Made by a program: the position numbers and the translations under genes. The notes under the pieces were generated by a model. The model was not told where the DNA came from. It searched no databases and worked only from the letters and a program-made list of their open reading frames with translations. Below are positions 18,701 to 26,506 of a stretch of 64,000 nt of DNA, piece after piece. Within the stretch, counting starts at the first letter, position 1, and every line of letters begins with the position of its first letter. The stretch spans positions 42,999-106,998 of the forward strand of contig DASYAU010000014.1 of NCBI GenBank assembly GCA_036501185.1, in the 5' to 3' direction. This DNA is from Korobacter sp036501185 (GTDB lineage: Bacteria; Acidobacteriota; Terriglobia; Terriglobales; Acidobacteriaceae).

Positions 18701-19258
18701 GACTTCCGGGCGCTGAGCACCGAAGACCTGAAGAACATGCGCACGTCGAGCGGCAAAGAAGAGCATTACGTCGGCGGCGTAATGAGCGGCGTGAAGGTGG
18801 CGAAATCGAAGAAAGGCGACATGTACGCGCTGGGCACGCTGGAAGATATGCATGGCGCGGTGAGTTTCCTGTGCTTCAACGAGAACTACAAGCGGCTGGC
18901 GGAGAAGCTGAAGCTGGAAGTTCCGGTGCTGGTGAAGGGCTCTATCCGCGTCGAGGAAGATAATCCGCCGAAGGTGATGGTGAGCGACATTGTTCCGTTG
19001 GAGACGGCCGTGCCGAAGCTGCCGAGCAAAGTCCGCGTGCGGATCCCGCTGGAGGGCTCGACGAACGGCACGATTGACGCGCTGCATTCGATCTTTGGGG
19101 AGTGCAAGGGCAACGCGAAAGTGCTCTTTGACCTGGAGCAGCCAGGTGACTTTTTGGTGGTGATGGAAGCGGAAAGCTATAATGTGCAGGCGGACCGGGC
19201 TTTTGTGGCGCGAGTGGAAGAGTTGTGTGGCCGCGGCGCGGTACGTGCCATCGACTAA
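15782..19258 (+). CDS. dnaE: DNA polymerase III subunit alpha
   Basis: An 1158-residue replicative polymerase catalytic subunit of normal DnaE length. The N-terminal PHP domain begins with HLHTDYSMLDGA and includes MTDHGNIYGAV. The palm-domain catalytic acids are in MPDIDVDFCM (about residues 406-414) with the upstream GPGRGSAAGSLVAYA nucleotide-binding motif. A helix-hairpin-helix region and a C-terminal OB fold (YVGGVMSGVKVAKSKKGDMY onward) complete the architecture. ATG 15782 starts directly at the PHP fold; no strong ribosome site precedes it. It is transcribed alone or with accA, 66 bp or more downstream. Confidence 0.97.
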   Translation: MSPEFVHLHLHTDYSMLDGASDVEKLVARVKELGQPAVAMTDHGNIYGAVHFTNAAKEKGIKPILGCELYICQKEDHRAAPEGDQYNHLIVLAENEEGYRNLVKIVSEASLHGFYYKPRVSKKFLAEHAKGLIGLSACLKGEVAERLTEGKFDAAKKAAATFGEIFGANNFYLEIQDQGLEEEKRIHQGLFDLEKELGYPMVATNDSHYLCEDDSHAQDVMVCIQTGKSIHDTNRMKFATNQFFVKSAQEMSQVFNGADRVLSRTLEIAERCNVKLEKVKNPFPKFDVPEGMSIDSYFEDVARKGMARRMNLLRELQAQGRMRHSFAEYEERLNFEIDTIKKMQFPGYFLIVWDFIRYAKENNIPVGPGRGSAAGSLVAYAMAITDVDPLQNNLLFQRFLNPERISMPDIDVDFCMNRRGEVIKYVTEKYGRDQVAQIITFGTMAAKAAIKDCGRAMDIPYAEVDKVAKMVPTTINITIDGALKDSPMLATAYENEPQVKELIDTAKRLEGLVRNSGVHASAVVIAPQPLTDLVPLHKTKNDEIVTAYDMKAVEKMGLLKMDFLGLTTLTILDDALKLIQQTKGEKVELEKLPLDDKGTYERIFHSGYTSGVFQFESSGMRDVLRKYKPDTVEDLTALNALYRPGPIQGGMIDDFINRKWGRAKVDYFHDDLKTILGETLGVIVYQEQVMQIANKLAGYSLGEADLLRRAMGKKDPKEMEKQRDRFVKGAIDRGYDKQLTVHIFDLMEQFAGYGFNKSHSAAYALLAYHTAYLKTHYPIEFMAALLTSVSGSTDDVVKYINECRDMGIAVEPPEVNVSLASFTPDGEAIRFGLSAIKNLGHNAIESIVNARQGIGKFSSFFEFCEKVDLRLLNKRVVESLIKSGAMDPLGRRSQLFAVIDKAMEAAQKAQRDAESGQHGLFGVFDEEPVGGKKVDSLPNVPDWDEHQRLANEKEILGFFITGHPMEKYKDKLADFRALSTEDLKNMRTSSGKEEHYVGGVMSGVKVAKSKKGDMYALGTLEDMHGAVSFLCFNENYKRLAEKLKLEVPVLVKGSIRVEEDNPPKVMVSDIVPLETAVPKLPSKVRVRIPLEGSTNGTIDALHSIFGECKGNAKVLFDLEQPGDFLVVMEAESYNVQADRAFVARVEELCGRGAVRAID

Positions 19259-19262
19259 ACGA

Positions 19263-19293
19263 CCCGGCAGCCGCAACAAAGGCGGCGGCCGGG
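19263..19293 (+). terminator. GC-rich hairpin after dnaE
   Basis: CCCGGC-a-GCCGC (19263-19274) pairs with GCGGC-g-GCCGGG (19282-19293), giving 11 pairs interrupted by one mismatch around a 7-nt loop, 4 bp after the dnaE stop. There is no T-run, so it may slow or protect the message rather than terminate; it could equally lie in the accA leader. Confidence 0.45.
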
Positions 19294-19324
19294 GATCACG
19301 AATCCCGTAGAAGAGGAGTTGCAG

Positions 19325-20413
19325 TTGGCTGCTCCGAAGAACCAGGCGATCGAGCGCGACTCGCAACTGGTGAAGACCGGGATTTTGCCGGCCGTTGATT
19401 ACTGGATTTCCGCGGTTCAGACCCTTGTTGAGTCGCCAGGAGCGAAATCTCCAAAGATGGAAGCTACTTCAAAAGCGCAGCAGGAATTGGAACGGATCGA
19501 GAAGCAGATCTCGGAATTGGAGAGCGCAGCAGGCGAGAACCAGGAAGCGCGACGCCAGTTGCACGAATTGCATGAGCGCGTCGCTACGCTGCGGCGGCAG
19601 ATCACATCGCAAATGGGCCCTTGGCAGAAGGTTGAGTTGGCGCGGCACCCGCAGCGGCCTTACATGATGGATTACGTGGAGCGGCTTTTCACGGACTTCA
19701 GCGAGATCCATGGAGATCGCGGGTTCGCGGACGATAATGCGATCGTCTGCGGGATGGCACGTTTCCGAGGGCAGGAATGCCTGGTGATTGGCACGCAGAA
19801 GGGTCGCGATAACAAGGAGAAGTTCCGCAGGAACTTTGGGTCGCCGAATCCTGAAGGCTATCGCAAGGCACTGCGCGCGATGAAGATCGCGGAGAAGTTC
19901 CAGAGGCCGATCGTCAGTCTTGTGGATGTCGTGGGCGCGTACCCGGGGCTGGGAGCGGAAGAGCGTGGACAAGCCGAAGCGATTGCGAAGAATCTTCGCG
20001 AAATGGCAAGGCTGGAAGTGCCGGTGATCGCCATCATCACAGGCGAAGGCGGGTCGGGCGGTGCGCTGGCGATTGCCGTGGCGGACCGCGTGCTGATGAT
20101 GGAGAACAGCATTTATTCGGTGATTTCGCCCGAGGGTTGCGCGTCGATCATGTGGCGCGATGCCTCGAAGAAAGATGTTGCGGCGGCAGCCCTGAAGATC
20201 ACCGCGGAAGACAACGTCGCCATGGGAATCGCAGACGATATCGTCCGGGAGCCTGCGGGCGGTGCGCACACAGATTTCGATGAGGCAGCGGCGTTTGTGG
20301 GCGAAGCCATTTCGAAGCATCTGGGCGAGCTACTACATACGCCAAAAGCGAAGATGCTGGACGATCGGTATAAGAAGTTCCGCGAGATGGCGAAGTTCTT
20401 CGAGGAAGTGTAA
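19325..20413 (+). CDS. accA: Acetyl-CoA carboxylase carboxyltransferase subunit alpha
   Basis: AccA transfers the carboxyl group from carboxybiotin to acetyl-CoA with AccD, the committed step of fatty-acid synthesis. The core is unmistakable: WQKVELARHPQRPYMMDYV, the GDRGFADDNAIVCG entry, the ITGEGGSGGALAIAVADRV oxyanion-loop region and ISPEGCASIMW. The start is uncertain. TTG 19325 has GAGGAG (19312-19317) about 7 nt upstream and gives 362 residues; ATG 19457 gives 318 residues, the usual AccA length, with GGAG 14 nt upstream. The extra 44 residues keep moderate coding bias. No accD is present nearby. Confidence 0.93.
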   Translation: MAAPKNQAIERDSQLVKTGILPAVDYWISAVQTLVESPGAKSPKMEATSKAQQELERIEKQISELESAAGENQEARRQLHELHERVATLRRQITSQMGPWQKVELARHPQRPYMMDYVERLFTDFSEIHGDRGFADDNAIVCGMARFRGQECLVIGTQKGRDNKEKFRRNFGSPNPEGYRKALRAMKIAEKFQRPIVSLVDVVGAYPGLGAEERGQAEAIAKNLREMARLEVPVIAIITGEGGSGGALAIAVADRVLMMENSIYSVISPEGCASIMWRDASKKDVAAAALKITAEDNVAMGIADDIVREPAGGAHTDFDEAAAFVGEAISKHLGELLHTPKAKMLDDRYKKFREMAKFFEEV

Positions 20414-20416
20414 CCC

Positions 20417-20439
20417 CAACGTAGCAACGTTGTTGTTGT
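20417..20439 (+). terminator. Terminator-like hairpin after accA
   Basis: CAACGT (20417-20422), loop AGCA, ACGTTG (20427-20432), followed by TTGTTGT. The 6-bp stem with a T-rich tail sits 3 bp after the accA stop and just before the next gene's start. Confidence 0.5.
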
Positions 20440-20451
20440 ATGCTGTGGAAC

Positions 20452-21168
20452 ATGATTCGCCGTGGGGTTCTATTCGTTGTATTCCTTTGCGCGTCGCTCG
20501 GCGCGCAGCAGCAAGTTCAACAGTTCCACATTAAGCCGGTTCGGCCGGTTGAAGAGCTGCGGGCCGAGGCGCTGAAGGCCACTCCGCCGAATGAGACCGG
20601 CGATTTCCGCAAGCCTGATTTGGTCGAACTGGTTAAGCTCGATCCGACGATCAAGCTGGATATCCATTACGCATCTACCAACAACTTCCTCGGCACTCCG
20701 ATGTACACGCAGGCGCGAGCATTTATGGAACGCCCCGCGGCGGAAGCGCTCGTACGGGTGAGCAAAAAACTGCACGAGCAGGGGCTCGGGCTGCTGGTGT
20801 TCGATGCGTATCGGCCGTGGTATGTGACGAAGATCTTCTGGGATGCAACTCCGCCGGACAAGCATGATTTCGTGGCGAACCCTCAGGAAGGCTCGCGACA
20901 CAATCGCGGCTGCGCGGTGGATCTGTCTCTCTACGACATGAAGACGGGAAAACCGCTATCGATGCCGAGCGATTATGACGAGATGTCGCAGCGGGCGTAC
21001 CCGACCTACACGGGCGGAACGGCGGAAGAGACCGCGCATCGCGAGCTGCTGCGGAAGGCGATGGAGGCGGAAGGATTTGCGGTGTACCAATTCGAGTGGT
21101 GGCACTTCGACTACAAGGACTGGAAGCTGTATCCGATCGTGAACATTCCGTTCGAAAAGCTCAGCTAG
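20452..21168 (+). CDS. Secreted D-alanyl-D-alanine dipeptidase, VanX family (peptidase M15D)
   Basis: About 238 residues. A short signal peptide (MIRRGVLFVVFLCASLGA) precedes a zinc D,D-dipeptidase domain: LVFDAYRPW, the zinc motif SRHNRGCAVDLSL (His and Asp ligands), and C-terminal EWWHFDY (catalytic Glu and ligand His). VanX-type enzymes cleave D-Ala-D-Ala; chromosomal copies outside van clusters, as here, usually serve in peptidoglycan dipeptide recycling. No vanH/A or two-component genes are adjacent, so a resistance role is not indicated. ATG 20440 is an alternative start; neither has a clear ribosome site. A terminator follows at 21174. Confidence 0.88.
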   Translation: MIRRGVLFVVFLCASLGAQQQVQQFHIKPVRPVEELRAEALKATPPNETGDFRKPDLVELVKLDPTIKLDIHYASTNNFLGTPMYTQARAFMERPAAEALVRVSKKLHEQGLGLLVFDAYRPWYVTKIFWDATPPDKHDFVANPQEGSRHNRGCAVDLSLYDMKTGKPLSMPSDYDEMSQRAYPTYTGGTAEETAHRELLRKAMEAEGFAVYQFEWWHFDYKDWKLYPIVNIPFEKLS

Positions 21169-21173
21169 AACGG

Positions 21174-21210
21174 AACCCGCGCTGACATCGCTGTGCTTCG
21201 CGCGGGTTTT
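21174..21210 (+). terminator. Terminator after the dipeptidase gene
   Basis: AACCCGCGC (21174-21182) and GCGCGGGTT (21200-21208) form a 9-bp perfect stem with a 17-nt loop and end in TTTT, 6 bp after the stop codon. Confidence 0.78.
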
Positions 21211-21329
21211 AGAGCGGGGAAGCGATAGAAACCCGCTCGCCGTTCGTCTGAAAGGTTCGATAGCGTTGGTCAGCCGTGCGTTGCTTCGGATTCGGCGGGA
21301 GCGCTGGATTGGCGCGGATTTAACGCTAT

Positions 21330-21344
21330 TTACTTAATAAGTAA
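21330..21344. repeat. AT-rich palindrome near the fumarase 3' end
   Basis: A 15-nt near-perfect palindrome (TTACTTA, one central base, TAAGTAA) stands out in a GC-rich background. It lies between the terminator at 21174 and the hairpin at 21348. It may be a protein-binding site; the 228-bp gap contains no gene. Confidence 0.4.
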
Positions 21345-21347
21345 TAT

Positions 21348-21395
21348 GGTGTTCCACCCTGTCGTTTTGCGACAACGGTGGGACACCATCTTTTT
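21348..21395. terminator. Long hairpin at the fumarase 3' end
   Basis: Three stem blocks (GGTGT/ACACC, CCACC/GGTGG, TGTCG/CGACA) separated by one- or two-base mismatches form a 15-pair hairpin at 21348-21387. A TTTTT run follows on the plus strand. On the minus strand it lies 10 bp past the fumarase stop and is followed by an AT-rich, less uniform tail, so it probably ends the fumarase message from that side. Confidence 0.68.
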
Positions 21396-21396
21396 G

Positions 21397-22908
21397 CTAT
21401 CCAATATTTACCAGCTCCGCGATTTTTTCTTTCCACTCGGCAGGGCCGGTTTGGTGGACGCTGGTTCCGTTCACATCTACTGCAACTGTTACCGGCATAT
21501 CTTTCACATCAAATTCGTAGATGGCTTCCATGCCGAGATCGGCGAAGGCGACGGTGCGCGAGGACTGGATCGCTTTCGCGACCAGGTAGGCCGCGCCACC
21601 GACGGCCATGAGATAGACCGCGCGGTTGTCGCGAATGGCGTCGATGGCCACCTGGCCGCGCTCGGCTTTGCCGACCATGCCCAGCAGACCGGTTTGCTCG
21701 AGCATCTGGCGGGTGAACTTGTCCATGCGCGTTGCGGTGGTTGGGCCGGCGGGGCCGACGACTTCCTCGCGGACCGGATCGACCGGACCGACGTAGTAGA
21801 TGAAGCGGTTCGTGAAATCGACGGGGAGCTTCTCGCCTTTGTTCAACATGTCGGTCATGCGCTTGTGGGCGGCATCGCGCCCGGTGAGGAGCTTGCCGTT
21901 GAGGAGCAGGACTTCGCCGGGCTTCCACGTTGCAACTTCTTCGCGAGTGACCCCGTCGAGATCAACGCGGCGGGCGTTCTGCGGTGAGTAGGTAAGCTTC
22001 GGCCAGTCTTCGAGGCTGGGCGGATCGAGGCGCGCGGGGCCGCTGCCATCGAGATGGAAGTGCGCGTGGCGGGTCGCGGCGCAATTCGGGATCATCGCGA
22101 TGGGCAGGTTCGCGGCGTGGGTCGGGTAGTCGCGGACTTTAACGTCGAGAACGGTAGTGAGGCCGCCAAGGCCTTGCGCGCCGATGCCCAGGCGATTCAC
22201 TTTGTCATAAAGCTCGATGCGCAATTCTTCGGCGCGATTCTTCGGGCCGCGCGCGATGAGCTCCTGGATGTCGATGGGATCCATCAGCGATTCCTTGGCG
22301 AGGAGCATGGCTTTTTCGGCGGTACCGCCGATGCCGATGCCGAGCATGCCGGGAGGACACCAGCCCGCGCCCATGGTGGGGACAGTCTTCAGCACCCACT
22401 CGACGATAGAGTCGCTGGGATTGAGCATGGCGAACTTGGATTTCGCTTCGGAGCCGCCGCCCTTGGCAGCGACGATGACGTCAACCTTGTCGCCTCTCAC
22501 GAGCTGAATGTTGATGACCGCAGGCGTGTTGTCCTTGGTGTTCTTACGGGCCCCAGCGGGATCAGCGAGGATCGACGCGCGGAGGGTGTTGTCGGAATTG
22601 AGGTAGGCGCGGCGCACGCCTTCGTTCACCATTTCGTCGACGGTGAGAGTGGCGTCCCAGCGGACGTCCATGCCGATTTTGAGGAAGACGGTGACGATGC
22701 CGGTGTCCTGGCAGATGGGGCGGTGTCCCTCGGCGCACATGCGCGAGTTGATGAGGATCTGGGCGATGGCATCGCGCGCGGCGACGGACTGCTCCTTCTC
22801 ATAGGCGACGGCGAGCGACTTAATGAAGTCGGCCGGATGGTAGTAGGAGATGTATTGGAGCGCGTCGGCCACGCTCTTGATCAGGTCTTCCTGCTTGATA
22901 ACGGTCAT
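21397..22908 (-). CDS. Class I (iron-sulfur) fumarate hydratase, single-chain FumA/B type
   Basis: A 503-residue fumarase of the oxygen-sensitive 4Fe-4S class, converting fumarate to malate in the TCA cycle. The N-terminal alpha domain carries cluster cysteines in CAEGHRPICQDTG, GWCPPGMLGIGIGG and IPNCAATRHAHF; the C-terminal beta domain holds GRDAAHKRM and VGPAGPTTATRMD. Both domains are fused, as in E. coli FumA, rather than split into two subunits. AGGAC lies upstream of ATG 22908. It is monocistronic as far as can be seen: 127 bp to the upstream gene and a hairpin just past the stop. Confidence 0.95.
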   Translation of the reverse strand: MTVIKQEDLIKSVADALQYISYYHPADFIKSLAVAYEKEQSVAARDAIAQILINSRMCAEGHRPICQDTGIVTVFLKIGMDVRWDATLTVDEMVNEGVRRAYLNSDNTLRASILADPAGARKNTKDNTPAVINIQLVRGDKVDVIVAAKGGGSEAKSKFAMLNPSDSIVEWVLKTVPTMGAGWCPPGMLGIGIGGTAEKAMLLAKESLMDPIDIQELIARGPKNRAEELRIELYDKVNRLGIGAQGLGGLTTVLDVKVRDYPTHAANLPIAMIPNCAATRHAHFHLDGSGPARLDPPSLEDWPKLTYSPQNARRVDLDGVTREEVATWKPGEVLLLNGKLLTGRDAAHKRMTDMLNKGEKLPVDFTNRFIYYVGPVDPVREEVVGPAGPTTATRMDKFTRQMLEQTGLLGMVGKAERGQVAIDAIRDNRAVYLMAVGGAAYLVAKAIQSSRTVAFADLGMEAIYEFDVKDMPVTVAVDVNGTSVHQTGPAEWKEKIAELVNIG

Positions 22909-23035
22909 GACTGTCCTAGAGTAATCCTTTCGCAGACGGGGCGAAAAGAGGGTCGCACTTTGAGCTTAGGCGAGCCGCCGCGCCGGAGTCTGTGAGCCCT
23001 GAACGTGACAACGTGATAAGGCGGCAGTCCTCGGC

Positions 23036-24373
23036 TTAAAGCAGTTGATCGATGGTGGCGATATCCACTAGTCCTAGGCAGCCGTAAAGCGTCGGAAGGA
23101 TTTTCTCCGGCGAATGGTCTCGGCGGAGCCGCGCGACTTTATCGGTGCCGGCGCGGTAGGACGGGAGGTACATTCGGCCGAGGAGCGGATGCTGGCCCCA
23201 GGCGCCGGAGAGCTTGTCGGCGCGCTCGTCGCTGACGAGGAAATCGTGGCGCAGAACTCTGGCGACTTCGGTGCGGTCGCGATGTTCGCCCCAGGTGAGA
23301 TACGAGGATTGGTTCTTTGCGTCGTCTTGCAGGAGCGCGAGGAGGACGCCGATCTGCATGTCTTCGTCTGGGAGTTGGTCGACCTCGGTGACGCCGTGGG
23401 CGATGAGGATCGCGTTGTTGGCGATACCCTCGAAGAGTGCCGCGGCGCGCGTGTTCATGGTGAGAACCGTGGCCTCGAAGCCGGCGAGACCGCGGTGATA
23501 GAGGTTCTGGAGGTAGGCAAACGTGGTGACGTGGCCGGGCACAACTTCGTGGCTGACGAGCTGTTGGAACTCGGGAAAGCTGATTTCGAGCGAGGCGTTG
23601 ATTTCGTAAGTGGCTTCGTACTTGGGCGTGCCGTCGGCTTGGCGCGCGCGTCCTACGTAGTTCATAGAGCCGGAAAACCAGCCGTCCTTGATGGCGAGGA
23701 ACTCGATGTTGGCGCGGGGAACGCCGTGCAGCTCTTTCGGCAGATAACGGAGCGCGTGGGCGGCGGTGAGACTGTCGAATTGCGAGATGACGGCTGCGCC
23801 GAGGGCTTTGACGGAGGCCATGGGAGAGTTGCGCGCGTGGCGCCAGGCGTCGACGGCGGCGAGCAGGGTATTGCGATCGCCTGCGGTGGTGTATCCGGCG
23901 CGAGCGAGTAGCTCGGCAATGCGTTCGCATTTCTCTTTCGGTTGCGATGGTTCAGAATCGATGGCGGAAGAGGCCTGCACGCAGCGAGCGTAGGGAACGG
24001 CTGGGCCGCGTCCGAGCAGCTCCATGGCGAGGTCCCACATCACTTGCAGACTGGTGGCAAGTCCGGCGAGATATTGGCCGCGGAGGCCGCCGATAGTTTC
24101 GACGCCGTTGCGTACACCTTCAATCGCCGCAGGCAGATCGACATCGCGCAAATAGGCTGCGACGGCTTCGCGATCAATTTTCTTTCCACCGACTCCGCCA
24201 GTTTCGCGCACGCGTGCTGCGGTGGGCGTGGTGTAGGAAATCGGCAGAGGTTCGCCGGAGAACCATGAGTCGGCGATGAAGCGACCGGTGCCGGAGGCGC
24301 AGAGGACGTCGCCGCCCCAGAGCGTATCAATTCCTACAATTGCATCCGCGATATGACGATCGAGAGCGTTCAT
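23036..24373 (-). CDS. DUF885-like putative zinc peptidase
   Basis: A 445-residue, mostly alpha-helical protein with HEVVPGH near residue 270, which matches the HExxPGH zinc motif of the DUF885 family (M32-like hydrolases), and NARAALFEG-like helix MNTRAAALFEGIANNAIL after it, where a downstream Glu ligand is expected. No signal peptide is visible, so it is probably cytoplasmic. ATG 24373 is chosen because it overlaps the stop of the oligopeptide transporter by one base (TAATG); the longer frame to 24733 lies inside that transporter gene. The coupling suggests that it degrades peptides imported by that transporter. I infer the family from motif and fold pattern only. Confidence 0.75.
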   Translation of the reverse strand: MNALDRHIADAIVGIDTLWGGDVLCASGTGRFIADSWFSGEPLPISYTTPTAARVRETGGVGGKKIDREAVAAYLRDVDLPAAIEGVRNGVETIGGLRGQYLAGLATSLQVMWDLAMELLGRGPAVPYARCVQASSAIDSEPSQPKEKCERIAELLARAGYTTAGDRNTLLAAVDAWRHARNSPMASVKALGAAVISQFDSLTAAHALRYLPKELHGVPRANIEFLAIKDGWFSGSMNYVGRARQADGTPKYEATYEINASLEISFPEFQQLVSHEVVPGHVTTFAYLQNLYHRGLAGFEATVLTMNTRAAALFEGIANNAILIAHGVTEVDQLPDEDMQIGVLLALLQDDAKNQSSYLTWGEHRDRTEVARVLRHDFLVSDERADKLSGAWGQHPLLGRMYLPSYRAGTDKVARLRRDHSPEKILPTLYGCLGLVDIATIDQLL

Positions 24374-26370
24374 TATTCTGTCGCTTTCTGGTTCGAGCGG
24401 AACCACATGTACAGGCAGAGGCCGATGAAGAGCACGGCCGAAACGGTTTGCGATATCGGCTCGTTGTTGAAGAACGGGGTGTGGATCAGGTCCTCGCGAT
24501 ATTTGGGGAGCAGCCGTAGAGCTGCACCCAACACCCCGCCGAGTGCGCCGCCCGCCATCAGTCCTGAGGCGATGATAACGCCTCGCTCGCGAGCGGTGCG
24601 TCCGCGTTCGCCGCCGGTCCTCTCGCCACGCTTGTTGACGAAGTGAGAGATCATGCCGCCGACCAGGGCGGGAGTGTTGAGCTCCAGCGGCAGGTACATG
24701 CCGAGCGCGAAGAGCAGCGAGGGCAGTCCGCACATTTCGAGGATGACGGCAATGACCGCGCCGACACCGAACAGCATATATGCCACTGGCTGATGGTTCA
24801 TGAGGCCTTCGACGAGGGCTTTCATAATGGATGCTTGCGGCGATGGGAGCACCGGGCGGAGATCGCCGAGGGCGGCTTCGCCGAATTGGAATCCGCGGGC
24901 CAGCATCACGATCGTGAGCGATGCAGCAATGGCGGCGACGATAACGCCGATGAATTTTACTTTTTCCTGCGCGGCGGGCGTTGAGCCGATCCAGTATCCG
25001 GCCTTGAGGTCAGTGATGGCCTGGCCGCTTGTGGAAAGCGCGGTGCACACCATTCCGGCGATGGCCATGACGAAGAACATGCCGGTGGTTCCCGAGACGC
25101 CGAACTGAAGCAGCACGGCGGACGAGATGATGATGGTGAGCATGGTCATGCCGCTGACGGGATTGCGCGCGGTGGTGGCGATGGCATTAGCGGCGACGGA
25201 GGTGAAGAAGAAGGAGAAGATCAGCGTGAGCAGCATCCCGACCACAATCACCAACCACGACGACCGCAGGAATCCCATGAAGACGGCTACACCGATGGCG
25301 CTGGCGACGGTGCCGAAGACGATCGTCAGCATGGAGATGTCTCGGTCGGTCCGCTCTGGCTGCGCGATCGATTCGGAGCGGCGGAAAACTTTTAGCGCGA
25401 TGCCGAACGAGCTGGCGACGATGCGCAGCGACTTGATGATGCCGAAGATTCCGGCGGTCGCAATGCAGCCCACGCCGATGAAGCGCACGTAGCTGCGATA
25501 GATCTGGAGCGCTGTCATCTGGGGGATGGGGATCGCGCCGGGATAGACGGAGCTCGCGAGATGGCTACCGACGTACCAGATGAGCGGCACGAGGACGAGG
25601 TTCGAGAGCAAGCCGCCGGCGCAGAGGATCATCGAGCTGCGCAGGCCGATGACGTAGCCGAGGCCGAGGATGAAGCTGATGGCGTCGAAGCTGACGACCA
25701 TGCGCGCTTTTTCGTTGAGGCGGTGGAGGATGGGCACGAACTGGAAGTTGAGATATTCCTTCCACACACTGAATGTCGTAACGAAGAAGTCGTACACACC
25801 GGCGAGGGCGGTGCCTTCGAGAAGCAACCGGGCTTGCGAGCCGCCCTTTTCGCCGGTGACCAGGACTTCGGTGATGGCGGTAGCTTCGGGGTAGGGGAGC
25901 AGACCGTGCATGTCGCGCACAAAATAGCGGCGCAGGGGGATGACGAAGAGAACACCCATGCATCCGCCGGCGAGGCAGATGAAGACCGTCTGCAGTGGAT
26001 GTGGATCGAGCTTGAGGATATAGAGCGCGGGCAGGGTGAAGATTGCGCCAGCAACAACCGAGCCCGCAACGCCTCCAATGCCGGTCATGATGACGTTTTC
26101 GAGGATAGTGCTGCGGCGGCTATAGGTGCGCGCGAGTCCAATGGCGAGGATGGAGATCGGGATCGCCGACTCCATCACCTGTCCTACTTTCAATCCTGAA
26201 TACGCTGATGCGATGGTGAAGAGCACGCAGAGCGCGATGCCCCAGATGACCGAACGTGGCGTGAGCTCTGGAATGTTTTGCGACGCCGCGATGATCGGCG
26301 GATATTGTTCGCCGGGTTTTAGGACCTCGTAAGCACTGGAGGGAAGGGTGGTTTGTGCGGGCGCAGCCAT
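24373..26370 (-). CDS. Oligopeptide transporter, OPT family
   Basis: A 665-residue membrane protein with about 14-16 hydrophobic segments, of the OPT superfamily of proton-coupled oligopeptide (or metal-chelate) importers. Family-like segments include the early SAYSGLKVGQVMESAIP, LLPYPEATAITEVL, GTTGMFFVMAIAGMVCTALSTSGQAITDLKAGYWIG, here given in parts as GMVCTALSTSGQAITDLK and GYWIGSTPAAQ, and the C-terminal GLMAGGALGGVLGA. ATG 26370 is preferred to 26397 because AAGGAG stands 9 nt before it. It is the first gene of a two-gene unit with the DUF885-like peptidase, with overlapping stop and start. Confidence 0.9.
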   Translation of the reverse strand: MAAPAQTTLPSSAYEVLKPGEQYPPIIAASQNIPELTPRSVIWGIALCVLFTIASAYSGLKVGQVMESAIPISILAIGLARTYSRRSTILENVIMTGIGGVAGSVVAGAIFTLPALYILKLDPHPLQTVFICLAGGCMGVLFVIPLRRYFVRDMHGLLPYPEATAITEVLVTGEKGGSQARLLLEGTALAGVYDFFVTTFSVWKEYLNFQFVPILHRLNEKARMVVSFDAISFILGLGYVIGLRSSMILCAGGLLSNLVLVPLIWYVGSHLASSVYPGAIPIPQMTALQIYRSYVRFIGVGCIATAGIFGIIKSLRIVASSFGIALKVFRRSESIAQPERTDRDISMLTIVFGTVASAIGVAVFMGFLRSSWLVIVVGMLLTLIFSFFFTSVAANAIATTARNPVSGMTMLTIIISSAVLLQFGVSGTTGMFFVMAIAGMVCTALSTSGQAITDLKAGYWIGSTPAAQEKVKFIGVIVAAIAASLTIVMLARGFQFGEAALGDLRPVLPSPQASIMKALVEGLMNHQPVAYMLFGVGAVIAVILEMCGLPSLLFALGMYLPLELNTPALVGGMISHFVNKRGERTGGERGRTARERGVIIASGLMAGGALGGVLGAALRLLPKYREDLIHTPFFNNEPISQTVSAVLFIGLCLYMWFRSNQKATE

Positions 26371-26469
26371 GCGGATGCTCCTTAGGAGAAGCCGCATGGA
26401 TTCTATGAATTCGAGTCCGGAATTCCTGTGACGTGGCTCACCGAGCTTGGGTAGATAACGATGGGATAG

Positions 26470-26492
26470 AAACGCGGACTACGTGACTCCGC
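26470..26492 (-). terminator. Terminator-like hairpin after the small secreted gene
   Basis: GCGGA (26474-26478) pairs with TCCGC (26488-26492); on the minus strand the stem is followed by GTTTC. The stem is short and has an internal mismatch, so support is modest. It lies 14 bp past the stop of the gene ending at 26507. Confidence 0.35.
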
Positions 26493-26506
26493 AGCCCGCT
26501 CATCAG

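Noticed and set aside
20452..21168. Vancomycin-resistance role for the VanX-type dipeptidase
   Set aside because: No vanH, ligase or vanRS genes are adjacent and a signal peptide suggests an exported recycling enzyme.
22054..22995. A 313-codon plus-strand frame opposite fumarase
   Set aside because: Antisense shadow of the fumarase gene with biased composition and no motif.
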